A stretch of 30,177 nt of DNA. Source: an uncultured Faecalibacterium sp. GTDB taxonomy: Bacteria > Bacillota > Clostridia > Oscillospirales > Ruminococcaceae. The number at the start of each line of letters is the position of its first letter. Position 1 is the first letter of the stretch. The stretch is taken from NCBI GenBank assembly GCA_900551435.1, contig URVW01000024.1, positions 1 to 30,177 of the forward strand. Reading direction: 5' to 3'. Position numbers and translations under genes: made by a program. The notes under the pieces are model-generated. The model made no database searches. It worked only from the letters and a program-made list of their open reading frames with translations, and was not told the origin of the DNA. This document shows, one piece after another, positions 7,857 to 16,533 of this stretch.

Positions 7857-9395
7857 TTAGGTTTTCTTTCGGTCGAGGTGCTGTTTCAGAAAATTTTTCC
7901 CGTGTTCCAAAAGCGCTTCGAACTCCTCCGACCGGCCATAGGTCAGAAAGATCAGCGCCGCATACTCGACGGTGAACAGGATGCCCTTCAGGATGAACCA
8001 CAGGAACGAATCCCGCATCCCGCCCGTAAAGCACAGGCCCACGATGCTTCCGCCCACAACGGTCAGGGCGCGGCGGCCATACTCGATGAAGTAATCCCGA
8101 AGCTTTTCCTGCCACTGTTCCTTCAGGCCGTACTTCATCAGGATATACGGCTCGACCCAGAAGCAGGTCGTCATGGTGCTCACGATGGTCCCCAGAAAAA
8201 CGCCCGCCACGCCGTACCGCTGGACCAGCAGGATGGACACCACCAGATTGATGATGGATTCCGCCACCGGCTTATAGCGGTCGTACCAGAACAGGCCCAT
8301 CGCCTCGCGGAACTGCAGGTTGATCTGGCGCATTCCGGTGATATAGAACTGGACGACGACGATGATGACCACCGCCTGTGAGAACAGATACTCTTCGCCG
8401 AACATCAGCTCGATAAACGGGTTGAACAGCACCACCATGCCCGCTGAAAAATAGCCGAACAGCAAAAACAGGAAGAAGTCCAGCTGCTTATAGATGCGGT
8501 AGATATACTCCGGGTCCTGCGTCGCGCCCAGATTGCCGATGCTGCCGGTGAAGGCGGTGTACACCTTGTTCAGCAGGTCGCCGAGGCTCTTGATGACCAG
8601 CTTATAGTTTGAGTAGATGCCCACGCTGGTCAATCCGACAAAAGCCGACATCAGCAGGTTATCCGTGCTGTTGACCACCGCAGACCCCAGCCGGTGCATG
8701 CTCAGGGCCAGAATGTTTTTCATGATGCCGCTGCGCTCTTCTTTGGAGGGCAGCCGTTTTTCGTCTTTCAGGTAAGGGAACTCTTTGTCCACCCGCCGGG
8801 AGACGACCAGATTGATGGAGATCTGGGTCAAAATTTGGAGCAGCAGATAGAGCAGGAAGTTCTGCGTGACGATCAGCACCACGACCTGCAGGACGATCTG
8901 CACCGCGTGGGCGATCTGCTCCACCACGGTCCGGACATAGGCTTTCTGGTACGCCAGGAGGATGGAATTTTTATACGAGAGCAGATAAGAGCTGACCGAG
9001 TTGCCCAGATACATCAGGTAGATCAGCCGAAGGTGCTCGATGCCCGGGTCGCCCTTGATGAGGACATTCAGGAAGGGCAGCAGACACAGGCCCGCCGCCA
9101 GAACGAACGCCGCCACCAGCCGATACATCAGCTTATAGAGGTTCATCAGCTTTCCCAGCTGCTCATGGTCGTCCAGCGCAGCGGGCTTGTACATGCTGAA
9201 GATCATGGCCGAGCCGATGCCCAGCTCTGCGAGGTTCAGCATGCCCAGAATGTCCGAGAACAGGCCGCTGACGCCCAGATAGGCCGCATCCAGATAGCGA
9301 ATGAAGATCATCCGGCTCACGAAGGCCAGCACCATATTCAGCACATGGCCGCCCACGCCGAAGATCATATTGATCATCGAGTACTTGGTTCGCAT
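7857..9395 (-). CDS. wzx: Polysaccharide repeat-unit flippase (Wzx-like)
   Basis: This 512-residue integral membrane protein is expected to move undecaprenyl-linked repeat units from the inner to the outer face of the membrane. It has about 12-14 hydrophobic segments spread over its length and the family-like N terminus starting KYSMINMIFGVGGHVLNMVL, followed by a helix with LGVSGLFSDILGMLNLAELG. It fits the polysaccharide biosynthesis (MOP/MATE-like) exporter family. ATG 9395 is chosen because AAGGAG lies 9 bases ahead; longer in-frame versions run into the previous gene. It is the last gene of the operon, 28 bases behind the TagA-type gene, and is followed by the terminator. Together with the Wzy-like and Wzz-like genes it completes a Wzx/Wzy-type pathway. 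Substrate specificity cannot be read from the sequence. Confidence 0.92.
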   Translation of the reverse strand: MRTKYSMINMIFGVGGHVLNMVLAFVSRMIFIRYLDAAYLGVSGLFSDILGMLNLAELGIGSAMIFSMYKPAALDDHEQLGKLMNLYKLMYRLVAAFVLAAGLCLLPFLNVLIKGDPGIEHLRLIYLMYLGNSVSSYLLSYKNSILLAYQKAYVRTVVEQIAHAVQIVLQVVVLIVTQNFLLYLLLQILTQISINLVVSRRVDKEFPYLKDEKRLPSKEERSGIMKNILALSMHRLGSAVVNSTDNLLMSAFVGLTSVGIYSNYKLVIKSLGDLLNKVYTAFTGSIGNLGATQDPEYIYRIYKQLDFFLFLLFGYFSAGMVVLFNPFIELMFGEEYLFSQAVVIIVVVQFYITGMRQINLQFREAMGLFWYDRYKPVAESIINLVVSILLVQRYGVAGVFLGTIVSTMTTCFWVEPYILMKYGLKEQWQEKLRDYFIEYGRRALTVVGGSIVGLCFTGGMRDSFLWFILKGILFTVEYAALIFLTYGRSEEFEALLEHGKNFLKQHLDRKKT

Positions 9396-9423
9396 GGAAC
9401 GCTTCTCCTTGGAAAATTCAGAT

Positions 9424-10200
9424 TCAATTCCGGCGCTTCTGCTCCCGGACGGCGCGGTTGACATGGCGGATGAACTCCGCATTGCCCACCGCATAGCGCT
9501 GCCACAGGCGGCGCGGCTCCTGAATGAAGCGGTAGAACCACTCCATGCCCAGCTTCTGCCACAGTTCCGGCGCGCGCTTGGTCACGCCCGCCACCACGTC
9601 AAAGCTGCCGCCCACGCCCATCACGAAGGGGATGTTCAGCTGATGGAGATACTTGTAGACCCAGTATTCCTTTTTGGGGGACGAAAAGGCCACGAACATC
9701 ATATCGGCCCCGGAAGCCGCCATGTCGGCCACGATCTGCGGCTCCTGCTCCGGGGTGAAATAGCCGTCCCGCCAGCCCGCGATCTGCAGCTTGGGATACT
9801 GCTGCTGGAAAATATCCCGGACCTTTTCGACGACTTCCTTTTTCGCCCCGAACAGATAAATTTTATAGCCCTTTTCGGCGGCGGTCTTTACCAGCTCCAG
9901 AAACAGGTCGATGCCGGTGACCCGCTCGGTCAGCGGGATGCCCAGCTTTTTGGCGGCCCAGAGGATGGACGCGCCGTCCGCATTGATGAGCGGGCAGTCG
10001 TTCACGATCTTCCGCAGTTCCGGGTCTGATTCCATCAGGTTGACCTTGAGCGCGTTGATGACGACATGCTGCACCGGCGGGGTGCGCCGGCGGATCACAT
10101 CCTCCACATAGGCCACCGTCTCCTGCATCGACAGGGCGTTCACATAGGTATTCAGGATCGGATAGCGCTTTTCCGCCATCTGTAGTGTTTGTTCTGCCAT
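9424..10200 (-). CDS. TagA/WecG/CpsF-family glycosyltransferase
   Basis: This 258-residue protein belongs to the GT26 family. TagA (TarA) transfers ManNAc and WecG transfers ManNAcA from their UDP forms onto GlcNAc-diphospho-undecaprenol at the inner membrane face. Visible motifs are LINADGASILWAAKKLGIPL with the catalytic-type Asp75, ERVTGIDL (R93) and a C-terminal segment with MGVGGSFDVVAG, then the membrane-associating tail with EWFYRFIQEPRRLWQRY. Because WecB- and WecC-type genes precede it, UDP-ManNAcA is the likely donor here (WecG-like use), but UDP-ManNAc is possible. ATG 10200 is preceded by GTGAGG, which overlaps the previous stop; a GTG at 10212 is less likely. It would add the second sugar of the repeat unit. 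The enzyme that makes the GlcNAc-lipid primer (TagO/WecA) is not in the window. Confidence 0.9.
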   Translation of the reverse strand: MAEQTLQMAEKRYPILNTYVNALSMQETVAYVEDVIRRRTPPVQHVVINALKVNLMESDPELRKIVNDCPLINADGASILWAAKKLGIPLTERVTGIDLFLELVKTAAEKGYKIYLFGAKKEVVEKVRDIFQQQYPKLQIAGWRDGYFTPEQEPQIVADMAASGADMMFVAFSSPKKEYWVYKYLHQLNIPFVMGVGGSFDVVAGVTKRAPELWQKLGMEWFYRFIQEPRRLWQRYAVGNAEFIRHVNRAVREQKRRN

Positions 10201-10208
10201 GGTGTTCC

Positions 10209-11303
10209 TCACTCGTTTTCCAGAATATCCGCGATCTTCTTACAGGCCGTGCCGTCGCCGTAGGGGTTGGAAGCGCGGCTCATCCGCTGATATTCCGCTT
10301 CATCCTCCAACAGGCGCTTGGCCTCGCGGTAAATGGCTTCCTCGTCCGTTCCGATCAGCTTCAGCGTTCCGGCCTTGACGCCCTCGGGGCGCTCGGTCGT
10401 CTCGCGCAGGACCAGCACCGGCTTGCCCAGCGAGGGGGCTTCCTCCTGAATGCCGCCGCTGTCGGTCAGGACCAGACAGCTCCGCGCCAGAATGTTGTGG
10501 AACTCCATGACTTCCAGCGGCGGGATGAGCCGGATGCGCTCGTTGCCGCCCAGAAGCTCCTGCGCCAGCGCACGGATGGCCGGGTTCATATGAATGGGAT
10601 ACAGCACCTTGACATCCTGGATATCGTCCGCAATGCGGCGGACCGCCCGGAAGATGGCCCGCATCGGCTCGCCGAGGTTCTCCCGGCGGTGGGCCGTCAG
10701 CAGGATCAGGCGGCTCCCCTTGGCCCAGTCCAGCACGGGGTCCTGAAAATCGGCCCGCACCGTGGTCTTGAGGGCATCGATGGCCGTATTGCCGGTGACG
10801 TAGATGTTCTCCGGCTTTTTGCCCTCCCGCAGAAGGTTCTGCTTGGCCTGTTCCGTCGGCGCAAAGTGATAGCGTGCGACGATGCCCACAGCCTGACGGT
10901 TGAACTCCTCGGGCCACGGCGCGTCTAAATCGTAAGTGCGCAGACCGGCTTCCACATGCCCCACCGGGATATGCAGATAAAAACATGCCAGCGCCGCCGC
11001 AAAGGTCGTGGTCGTGTCGCCGTGCACCAGCACGAGGTCCGGCTGTTCCTGTTCCAGAACGGTCTTGAGGCTCTGCAGGACCCGGCTCGTGATGTCGAAC
11101 AGGGTCTGGCCATCCTTCATGATGGACAGGTCGTAGTCCGGGACCACATGAAAGGCTTCCAGCACCTGATCCAGCATCTGGCGGTGCTGGCCGGTCACGC
11201 AGCAAAGGACCTGCATCCCCGACCGGGAGCGCAGCTCCTGCACCAGCGGGCACATCTTGATCGCTTCGGGACGGGTCCCGAACACCAGCATGATCTTTTT
11301 CAT
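10209..11303 (-). CDS. wecB: UDP-N-acetylglucosamine 2-epimerase (non-hydrolysing)
   Basis: This 364-residue cytoplasmic enzyme makes UDP-ManNAc from UDP-GlcNAc. Family motifs are visible: FGTRPEAIKMCPLV at the N terminus, HGDTTTTFAAALA, then GHVEAGLRTYDLDAPWPEEF in the middle, TAHRREN, and the C-terminal nucleotide site TDSGGIQEEAPSLGKPVLVL followed by TERPEG. Length is normal. The start overlaps the previous stop by 4 bases (ATGA), so translation is probably coupled to the dehydrogenase gene. The pair WecB plus WecC is the standard two-step route to UDP-ManNAcA, as in enterobacterial common antigen and several capsules. It lies 8 bases ahead of the TagA/WecG-type transferase that should use the product. 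Confidence 0.96.
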   Translation of the reverse strand: MKKIMLVFGTRPEAIKMCPLVQELRSRSGMQVLCCVTGQHRQMLDQVLEAFHVVPDYDLSIMKDGQTLFDITSRVLQSLKTVLEQEQPDLVLVHGDTTTTFAAALACFYLHIPVGHVEAGLRTYDLDAPWPEEFNRQAVGIVARYHFAPTEQAKQNLLREGKKPENIYVTGNTAIDALKTTVRADFQDPVLDWAKGSRLILLTAHRRENLGEPMRAIFRAVRRIADDIQDVKVLYPIHMNPAIRALAQELLGGNERIRLIPPLEVMEFHNILARSCLVLTDSGGIQEEAPSLGKPVLVLRETTERPEGVKAGTLKLIGTDEEAIYREAKRLLEDEAEYQRMSRASNPYGDGTACKKIADILENE

Positions 11304-12511
11304 AATTTATAAACGCCCTCACCGCAGATGTTCCGGGTGTCCAGCACGACCTTGCCCTTCAGCTTGTCCAGACCGTTCCGAATCTCGTCGTGGCCCACGA
11401 GGACCACCACCATATCGACGTCGTTCAGGAAGGCATCGAAGTCGTGGTACTGGTTCGGCACGATGTCCTTTTTCACATAGGGGTCGTAGACCTTGATCCG
11501 GCCCCCGGCCAGATGCTCGTCCATGTTGTGGAGCAGCTGCAGGGTGGGGCTTTCGCGGGTGTCGTCCACGTTCTCCTTGTAGGTCAGGCCGTACAGACCC
11601 ACGCGGCCTACATCGGTGATGCCATTTTCTTTCATGATCGCGCCCATCCGCTTGAGGACGAACTCCGGCATCCCGTCGTTGACGCGGCGGGCGGAGCGGA
11701 TGACGTCCACGATGTCGGGATAGTCACCCACGAGGAACCACGGGTCCACCGAGATGCAATGGCCGCCCACGCCGGGGCCCGGCGTCAGGATGTTGACGCG
11801 CGGGTGCTTGTTGGCGATGCGGATGACCTCATAGACATCCATGTCGTCTGCGCGGCAGATCTTTGCCAGCTCGTTGGCGAACGCGATGTTCACATCGCGG
11901 TAAGTATTCTCCACCACCTTGGTCATCTCGGCGGTGCGGATATCGGTGAGCACGATCTCGCCTTGGCAGAAGCTGCTGTACAGAGCCTTGACCTGCTCGG
12001 CCACCTCGGGCGAATCTGCGCCGATGGTCCGGGAGTTGTGCTCCAATTCATACAGCATATTGCCCGGGATGATCCGCTCGGGTGCATGGGCCAGTTTGAC
12101 GTCCTCGCGGCCCTTCTCCTTGAGGAGCGGGCGGACGTTCCGGTCGATGGTCGAGGGGGAGATGGTGGATTCCACCACGACGACCGCGCCCTTGGGGCAG
12201 ATATCCAGCACCTCGCTCACCGCCGCCACGACATAACGGGCATCGGTCTTTTTGGTGCGGTGGTCATAGGGCGTCGGCACGGCGATGATGTAAGCATCCG
12301 CTTCGACATCACCGGTCTGGAACCGGATGCCCGCATCCAGCGCCTGATGAAACAGCGCATCGAGGCCCTTTTCCTCAAAGGTCAGCTCGCCCTTGTTCAG
12401 CGAGTCCACCAGTGCTTCGCTCTGGTCCGTTCCAACGACCTGCACGCCGTGTGCGGCGAGCATCAGTGCAGTCGGAAGGCCAATGTAACCCAATCCTTTT
12501 ACATTTACCAT
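11300..12511 (-). CDS. wecC: UDP-N-acetyl-D-mannosamine dehydrogenase
   Basis: This 403-residue NAD-dependent enzyme of the UDP-glucose/GDP-mannose dehydrogenase family oxidises the C6 of UDP-ManNAc to give UDP-ManNAcA. The NAD site is GLGYIGLP (6-13), the middle part contains the conserved ENTYRDVNIAFANELAKI, and the catalytic cysteine is C252 in GPGVGGHCISVDPWF. The VDPWFLV sequence after the cysteine fits the ManNAc branch better than the UDP-glucose branch. The first strand reads VNVKGLG rather than the usual I-x-V-I-GLG, a small oddity. ATG 12511 has GGGGGAAG about 7 bases ahead. It lies 41 bases behind the lyase gene and overlaps wecB by 4 bases. Its product predicts a negatively charged amino-uronic acid in the polymer. 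Confidence 0.93.
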   Translation of the reverse strand: MVNVKGLGYIGLPTALMLAAHGVQVVGTDQSEALVDSLNKGELTFEEKGLDALFHQALDAGIRFQTGDVEADAYIIAVPTPYDHRTKKTDARYVVAAVSEVLDICPKGAVVVVESTISPSTIDRNVRPLLKEKGREDVKLAHAPERIIPGNMLYELEHNSRTIGADSPEVAEQVKALYSSFCQGEIVLTDIRTAEMTKVVENTYRDVNIAFANELAKICRADDMDVYEVIRIANKHPRVNILTPGPGVGGHCISVDPWFLVGDYPDIVDVIRSARRVNDGMPEFVLKRMGAIMKENGITDVGRVGLYGLTYKENVDDTRESPTLQLLHNMDEHLAGGRIKVYDPYVKKDIVPNQYHDFDAFLNDVDMVVVLVGHDEIRNGLDKLKGKVVLDTRNICGEGVYKL

Positions 12512-12552
12512 AATGTTTCTTCCCCCTGATTGCTTCAAAAATCCGTTTTTCT

Positions 12553-14439
12553 TCAGAATTGGAGCGTTGTCCGGAACTCCATCCGTTCAGCCCCCGGCTG
12601 AACGCAGCAGACCTGAAGCGCCTGCTGTTTTTGGTCGTAATGCGGTGAATATTCGTAGGAGCGTGTTTCCCATTCCTGCCCGCTCTGGGCGGTCAGGCAG
12701 AATTGCAGCCCCTCCAGCGACACGGTGCAGCATTCCGCGCGTATTTCGGCTGCTGCGCCGGGTGCAAGCGAAAAATTCTGTGCGGCCCGTTTGGCCGAAG
12801 CGGCCCCGGTGAGCACATCCTCGATCACAAGGGTGCGTTCGCCGTCAAACCGCAGACAGCGCGTGTGGGTCATGCCGCGATAGGCCGTCTGTGCGGTGAC
12901 GGAAACACCGTTTCCTGTTTTATTCCATTCCAGAAGTTTCGTCTCCGCGCGCTTTCCCCACAGGAACGGGCCAAGGATTTCGGACTGATTCTCGTCGTCC
13001 ACGCAGACGGTATTGTGCCACGAAGTAGAACGAAATTTGTCGCGAAGTTCCTTAGAAAGATGATAATTCCAAGTACCCGGGTCTGTCAAGATGCATCTTC
13101 CCGCAAAGAACACCTGAATGCTCAGCGCATCGGCGTGGCCATGGGCCGCGATGCTGCCGAATCCCAGCGGCGCATGGTCGAAGGCAATGACCAGCTTTCG
13201 GTCCCGGCTGCGCAGGAGCGTATAGCCGCCCTCTTCCCGAACGCTCACAAAAGGACTTTGATATATTGGTTTTTTCCAATATTCCGCCTGTTGTTCCGGC
13301 GAGAGCAGCCATGTGAGCGTTTCGTTCAGCGGCGCGTCGGTGTAACGCTCCGGGCCGATGCTGCCCATGAGCTGCAAAACATCTTGATTTCCTTTCATCT
13401 GACGGCCGGTCAGGTCCAAAATTTTTCCACCATCGTCGTCGCCGAAAATCACCGTTCCGCCCGCTTCGGTGCTGCCATCGCAGAGGAAGCGGCTCAGCTC
13501 CCGCAGATACGGCAGCCAGTTTTCGGGGGTCCGTTCCAGCCCCAGCTGATGAGCCAGCAGCCCGTAAGCCTCCATCACGAACGCCTGATAGTGGGTGGAC
13601 ATCTCGCGGTTCACGCCGTCGGCGGTGTTCTGGCGCGGAAGCTCCCGGGTCAGGTTTTCCACCGAAAGGCTCACCCACGGTTGAAAATCATAGAGCAATC
13701 CCGCCAAGCCGACTGCGTATAGCTCCACGATCAGATGATTGTTCGCCGACGAGCCATGGGCGCGATGCCGCACGATGTGGGCCGTCATGCCGAGGATGCC
13801 GTGGGACATGGCCTCCAGCAGCGGCTCCAGCCCGTCGTTGTTCCAGCGGGCCGCGCTCTGCCGCAGAAAGCACCACGCATACACCCACGAGTTCACCCGG
13901 ATGGCCAGTTCCATGGCGCTGGTCCACTCGGCCCCGTGCAAAAAGAGGTTGCGCTGGTTCCAATCGGTGAACTGGTGTTCCAGCTCGTGCAAAAACTGCT
14001 CGTCGCCGCTGACATAATAGCTCTTGGCCAGCATCGCAAAGACGAAGTGCCGGTTCAGCTCCCAGTTGGTGCGGATGTCGCCGATGTCGGCCCGCTGGCC
14101 GATGGACAGTTCCGGCGAGTAAACCTCGGTCGGCCAAGTGTTCTCGGTCTGGAAGCCCGCATCCCACCGATACCGCCACTCCGTCTCCTCATAAAGGCCG
14201 AACATCCGCATTCCGGCGTACAGGGAGCCGTCCGGATTTTCCCAGTTCAGCTTCAGCCGCGATACGTCGGGCGTCAGGTTTTTCAGCTCTTCGGGCAGCG
14301 GGATTTCCGTCACGGGCAGGTTTTTTGCGTAAAATTCCTTCTTTTCCCGCCGGGTCCGCTGTTTTTCCCGGACCCGCCAGACCAGCTCTTCCGGACTCAT
14401 GGCGCGGAGCCGCCGCACCATCCATCTGATCTCTTTCAT
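12553..14439 (-). CDS. Heparinase II/III-family polysaccharide lyase
   Basis: This 628-residue protein has an alpha-toroid N-terminal domain (about 60-330) and a C-terminal heparinase II/III-like beta domain (about 380-560). Residues matching the lyase catalytic set are present: Asn234-His235 in SSANNHLIVE, Tyr284 in STHYQAF, and His435 in HGHADALSI, with His475 in STSWHNTV nearby. This spacing resembles PL15/PL17 and heparinase-type enzymes, which cut next to uronic acids by beta-elimination. No signal peptide is seen: the N terminus is MKEIRWMVRRLRAMSPEELV, typical of lyases from exopolysaccharide clusters, so the location is unclear. ATG 14439 follows AAGGTGAGAGG. A 29-codon frame ends over its start. 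The neighbouring WecB and WecC make an amino-uronic acid donor, so the cluster's own polymer is the obvious candidate substrate. That is an inference. Confidence 0.9.
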   Translation of the reverse strand: MKEIRWMVRRLRAMSPEELVWRVREKQRTRREKKEFYAKNLPVTEIPLPEELKNLTPDVSRLKLNWENPDGSLYAGMRMFGLYEETEWRYRWDAGFQTENTWPTEVYSPELSIGQRADIGDIRTNWELNRHFVFAMLAKSYYVSGDEQFLHELEHQFTDWNQRNLFLHGAEWTSAMELAIRVNSWVYAWCFLRQSAARWNNDGLEPLLEAMSHGILGMTAHIVRHRAHGSSANNHLIVELYAVGLAGLLYDFQPWVSLSVENLTRELPRQNTADGVNREMSTHYQAFVMEAYGLLAHQLGLERTPENWLPYLRELSRFLCDGSTEAGGTVIFGDDDGGKILDLTGRQMKGNQDVLQLMGSIGPERYTDAPLNETLTWLLSPEQQAEYWKKPIYQSPFVSVREEGGYTLLRSRDRKLVIAFDHAPLGFGSIAAHGHADALSIQVFFAGRCILTDPGTWNYHLSKELRDKFRSTSWHNTVCVDDENQSEILGPFLWGKRAETKLLEWNKTGNGVSVTAQTAYRGMTHTRCLRFDGERTLVIEDVLTGAASAKRAAQNFSLAPGAAAEIRAECCTVSLEGLQFCLTAQSGQEWETRSYEYSPHYDQKQQALQVCCVQPGAERMEFRTTLQF

Positions 14440-14525
14440 CCTCTCACCTTGCTTCGCTGTAACGTTGTTTTTGTTCCGCGTCCATCCGCTCGATGGCCTT
14501 CCGCACCCGCAGTCCGTTCCGGCAT
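14436..14525 (-). CDS. Possible 29-residue leader ORF before the lyase
   Basis: In the 104-base gap ahead of the lyase gene, an ATG at 14525 follows GGGAGG with an 8-base spacer and runs 29 codons (MPERTAGAEGHRADGRGTK and on) to a TGA that overlaps the lyase ATG (ATGA). The spacing and overlap look like translational coupling. The amino-acid composition is Gly/Arg-rich and looks like a chance frame. A competing frame (14444-14506) reads VRKAIERMDAEQKQRYSEAR and looks more protein-like, which may mean a decayed gene. Low certainty. Confidence 0.3.
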   Translation of the reverse strand: MPERTAGAEGHRADGRGTKTTLQRSKVRG

Positions 14526-14543
14526 GGCCTGAACCTCCCATTT

Positions 14544-15533
14544 TTACACGATGTTGTGATTTTTTTGATAGGCAGTCCGCCGCATTCCATACAGTCCGGG
14601 AACCGCCTGAAACAGCACGGTCCGGAACAGTGTCCGCCCGCTGAGACAGTGGTTTTTCCGCAAAAACTTTACGGTGTCCCATTGCATTTTCCGCGCCGCC
14701 TTGGCTTCCGGCGAGCGCCGCTCCTCAGGAGACAGCTCATAATACACGCCCACCAGTTTGGCGAACAAGCGCTTTTCGGTCATGGCGTAGTATTCCGGCA
14801 TCCCGTGGTCGTGGAAATAATCCAGACAGTGCCGGAACGCCCACGCTTCGTCCAAGCTTCCGTGTGTTTTGCGGGAAGTCATAATGCTTTCGTCGCGGGT
14901 CCGGTAACAATACAGCGGCTCCTTGACGCAGACCACCTTCTGCATCGGCGCAAACAGCTCGGCGAACACATAGGCGTCCTCGTTGACGTGCCCTTCGGGG
15001 AAGCGTATCCCCGCCCAGCACGCTTTCCGATACACCTTGTTCCACAGCACGAGGTATAGCATGACTTCCTTTTTATCCAATCCCGTCAGGACCTGACGCC
15101 CGGTCAGGACCGTTTCCGGCATGGACAGGCGGAGCTGGTCGGTCGGCGTTCCGCGCGAGGTAACGTTCTGCACCTCGCACATCGCGCAGTCGGCATCAGC
15201 CTGTTCGGCGGACGTCATCAGCGTTTCGTAAAAGGCCGGGGCCACGAAGTCGTCCGGGTCCACAAAGCCGATCCATTCGCCGCGCGCGGCGTTCAGGCCG
15301 GTATTCCGTGCCGCCGAAACGCCGCCGTTTTTCTGGTGGATGGCCCGGAAGCGCGGGTCCGCTTTCGCCGCCGCGTCGCAGATCTCGGGGCAGTTGTCCG
15401 GCGAACCGTCATCGACGAGCAGGACCTCAAAATCCGGAAAGGTCTGCTTCTGAAGGCTTTCGATGCACTGTGGAAGGAACGCTTCCACTTTGTAGATGGG
15501 CACAATGATGCTTAATTTTGGCAGTTTTTCCAT
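14544..15533 (-). CDS. GT2 glycosyltransferase (paralogue A)
   Basis: This 329-residue family 2 glycosyltransferase has a GT-A fold expected to add one sugar to the lipid-linked repeat unit in the cytoplasm. The N terminus shows LSIIVPIYKVEAFLPQCIES, VDDGSPDN (40-47) for the nucleotide, QKNGGVSAARN and the metal site VDPDD (91-95). The second half carries NKVYRKACW and a FPEG-HVNEDAYV segment typical of the capsule-type subgroup. It closely resembles the next gene upstream (15553-16533) in order of motifs and in its C terminus (TVLFQAVPGLYGMRR versus TVLFHAAPGLYRLRR), pointing to tandem duplication. ATG 15533 follows AAGGGG; it lies 19 bases behind the paralogue. Donor and acceptor are unknown. 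A 104-base gap separates it from the lyase gene. Confidence 0.93.
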   Translation of the reverse strand: MEKLPKLSIIVPIYKVEAFLPQCIESLQKQTFPDFEVLLVDDGSPDNCPEICDAAAKADPRFRAIHQKNGGVSAARNTGLNAARGEWIGFVDPDDFVAPAFYETLMTSAEQADADCAMCEVQNVTSRGTPTDQLRLSMPETVLTGRQVLTGLDKKEVMLYLVLWNKVYRKACWAGIRFPEGHVNEDAYVFAELFAPMQKVVCVKEPLYCYRTRDESIMTSRKTHGSLDEAWAFRHCLDYFHDHGMPEYYAMTEKRLFAKLVGVYYELSPEERRSPEAKAARKMQWDTVKFLRKNHCLSGRTLFRTVLFQAVPGLYGMRRTAYQKNHNIV

Positions 15534-15552
15534 TTCACGTCCCCTTTTCGGC

Positions 15553-16533
15553 TCAGGAGCTTCGTCTCAGGCGGTACAGACCCGGCGCGGCGTGGAAAAG
15601 GACCGTGCTCATGACAGTCCGACCCCCCCGAAGCATTTTTTGCTTCCGAAGCACATTTACCGCCTGAAGATGCATCTTTTTGGCCTGTCGGACCTCTTTT
15701 GCATGGCGTTCCGACGCGGGCAGAGCGTAGTAGACCCGCGCAAGGATGCGGAAGATCTGCCGCTCGGTCGCGCACAGATACTGGGTCTGGCCGGTGGCCT
15801 GAAAGTGCTCGAAAATGGTAAACAACGCTTCCACATGGTCGAGGTTCCGCACACTCTGCTGACCCTTCATGATGCTGCCCGCGCGCTGGCGATAGCAGTA
15901 CATCCGCTTTGGCACACAGACCATGGTTTGAATCTTTTCCAGCGTCGGGACCAGCACGAACAGGTCCTCGTTCAGCTTTCCCACCGGGAAGCGCAGGGTG
16001 TCGAACACTTCCCGCCGGTAAAGCTTGTTCCACACCACGATATAAGGTGACTCCCATTTCTGTACGCACTGGTCCAGAATCTGCTGACCCGAAAATACGC
16101 CGTCCGGAACTTCAGTCCGCATCTCCTCGAGGACATTCTTCTGCTCGTCCACATATTCCAGCCCGCACAGCGCACAGTCGGCATTGACCCGCTGGGCTGC
16201 ACCGAGAAGCGTTTCATAGTAGTCCGGCGTGAGATAGTCGTCGGAATCGATGAAGCTCAGCCACGCCCCTTGGGCGGCTTCGATGCCCGCATTCCGCGCG
16301 GCGGAAAGCCCGCCGTTTTTCTGGTGGATGACCCGGATGCGCGGGTCCTTACGAGCCGCTTCATCACAAATTGCAGGACAGTTATCTGGCGAGCCATCGT
16401 CAACTAAAATCAATTCAAAATCCGTAAAGGTCTGGGCTAAGATGCTATCGATACATTCTTGCAGATAGGCTTCCACCTTATAGACCGGAACGATGACGCT
16501 CAGTTCCGGCGCATTGCGTTTGGTCGTTCTCAT
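15553..16533 (-). CDS. GT2 glycosyltransferase (paralogue B)
   Basis: This 326-residue GT2 enzyme has LSVIVPVYKVEAYLQECIDS, VDDGSPDN (44-51), QKNGGLSAARN and the metal-binding IDSDD (95-99). The C-terminal half shows NKLYRREVF, FPVGKLNEDLFV and the ending TVLFHAAPGLYRLRR shared with paralogue A. The start overlaps the previous stop by 4 bases (ATGA), with only a weak GGGGTCGAG ahead, so translation is probably coupled to the upstream gene. The specificity of the two paralogues may have diverged, because the region between about residues 110 and 160 differs. The sugar transferred cannot be predicted from sequence alone. Confidence 0.93.
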   Translation of the reverse strand: MRTTKRNAPELSVIVPVYKVEAYLQECIDSILAQTFTDFELILVDDGSPDNCPAICDEAARKDPRIRVIHQKNGGLSAARNAGIEAAQGAWLSFIDSDDYLTPDYYETLLGAAQRVNADCALCGLEYVDEQKNVLEEMRTEVPDGVFSGQQILDQCVQKWESPYIVVWNKLYRREVFDTLRFPVGKLNEDLFVLVPTLEKIQTMVCVPKRMYCYRQRAGSIMKGQQSVRNLDHVEALFTIFEHFQATGQTQYLCATERQIFRILARVYYALPASERHAKEVRQAKKMHLQAVNVLRKQKMLRGGRTVMSTVLFHAAPGLYRLRRSS

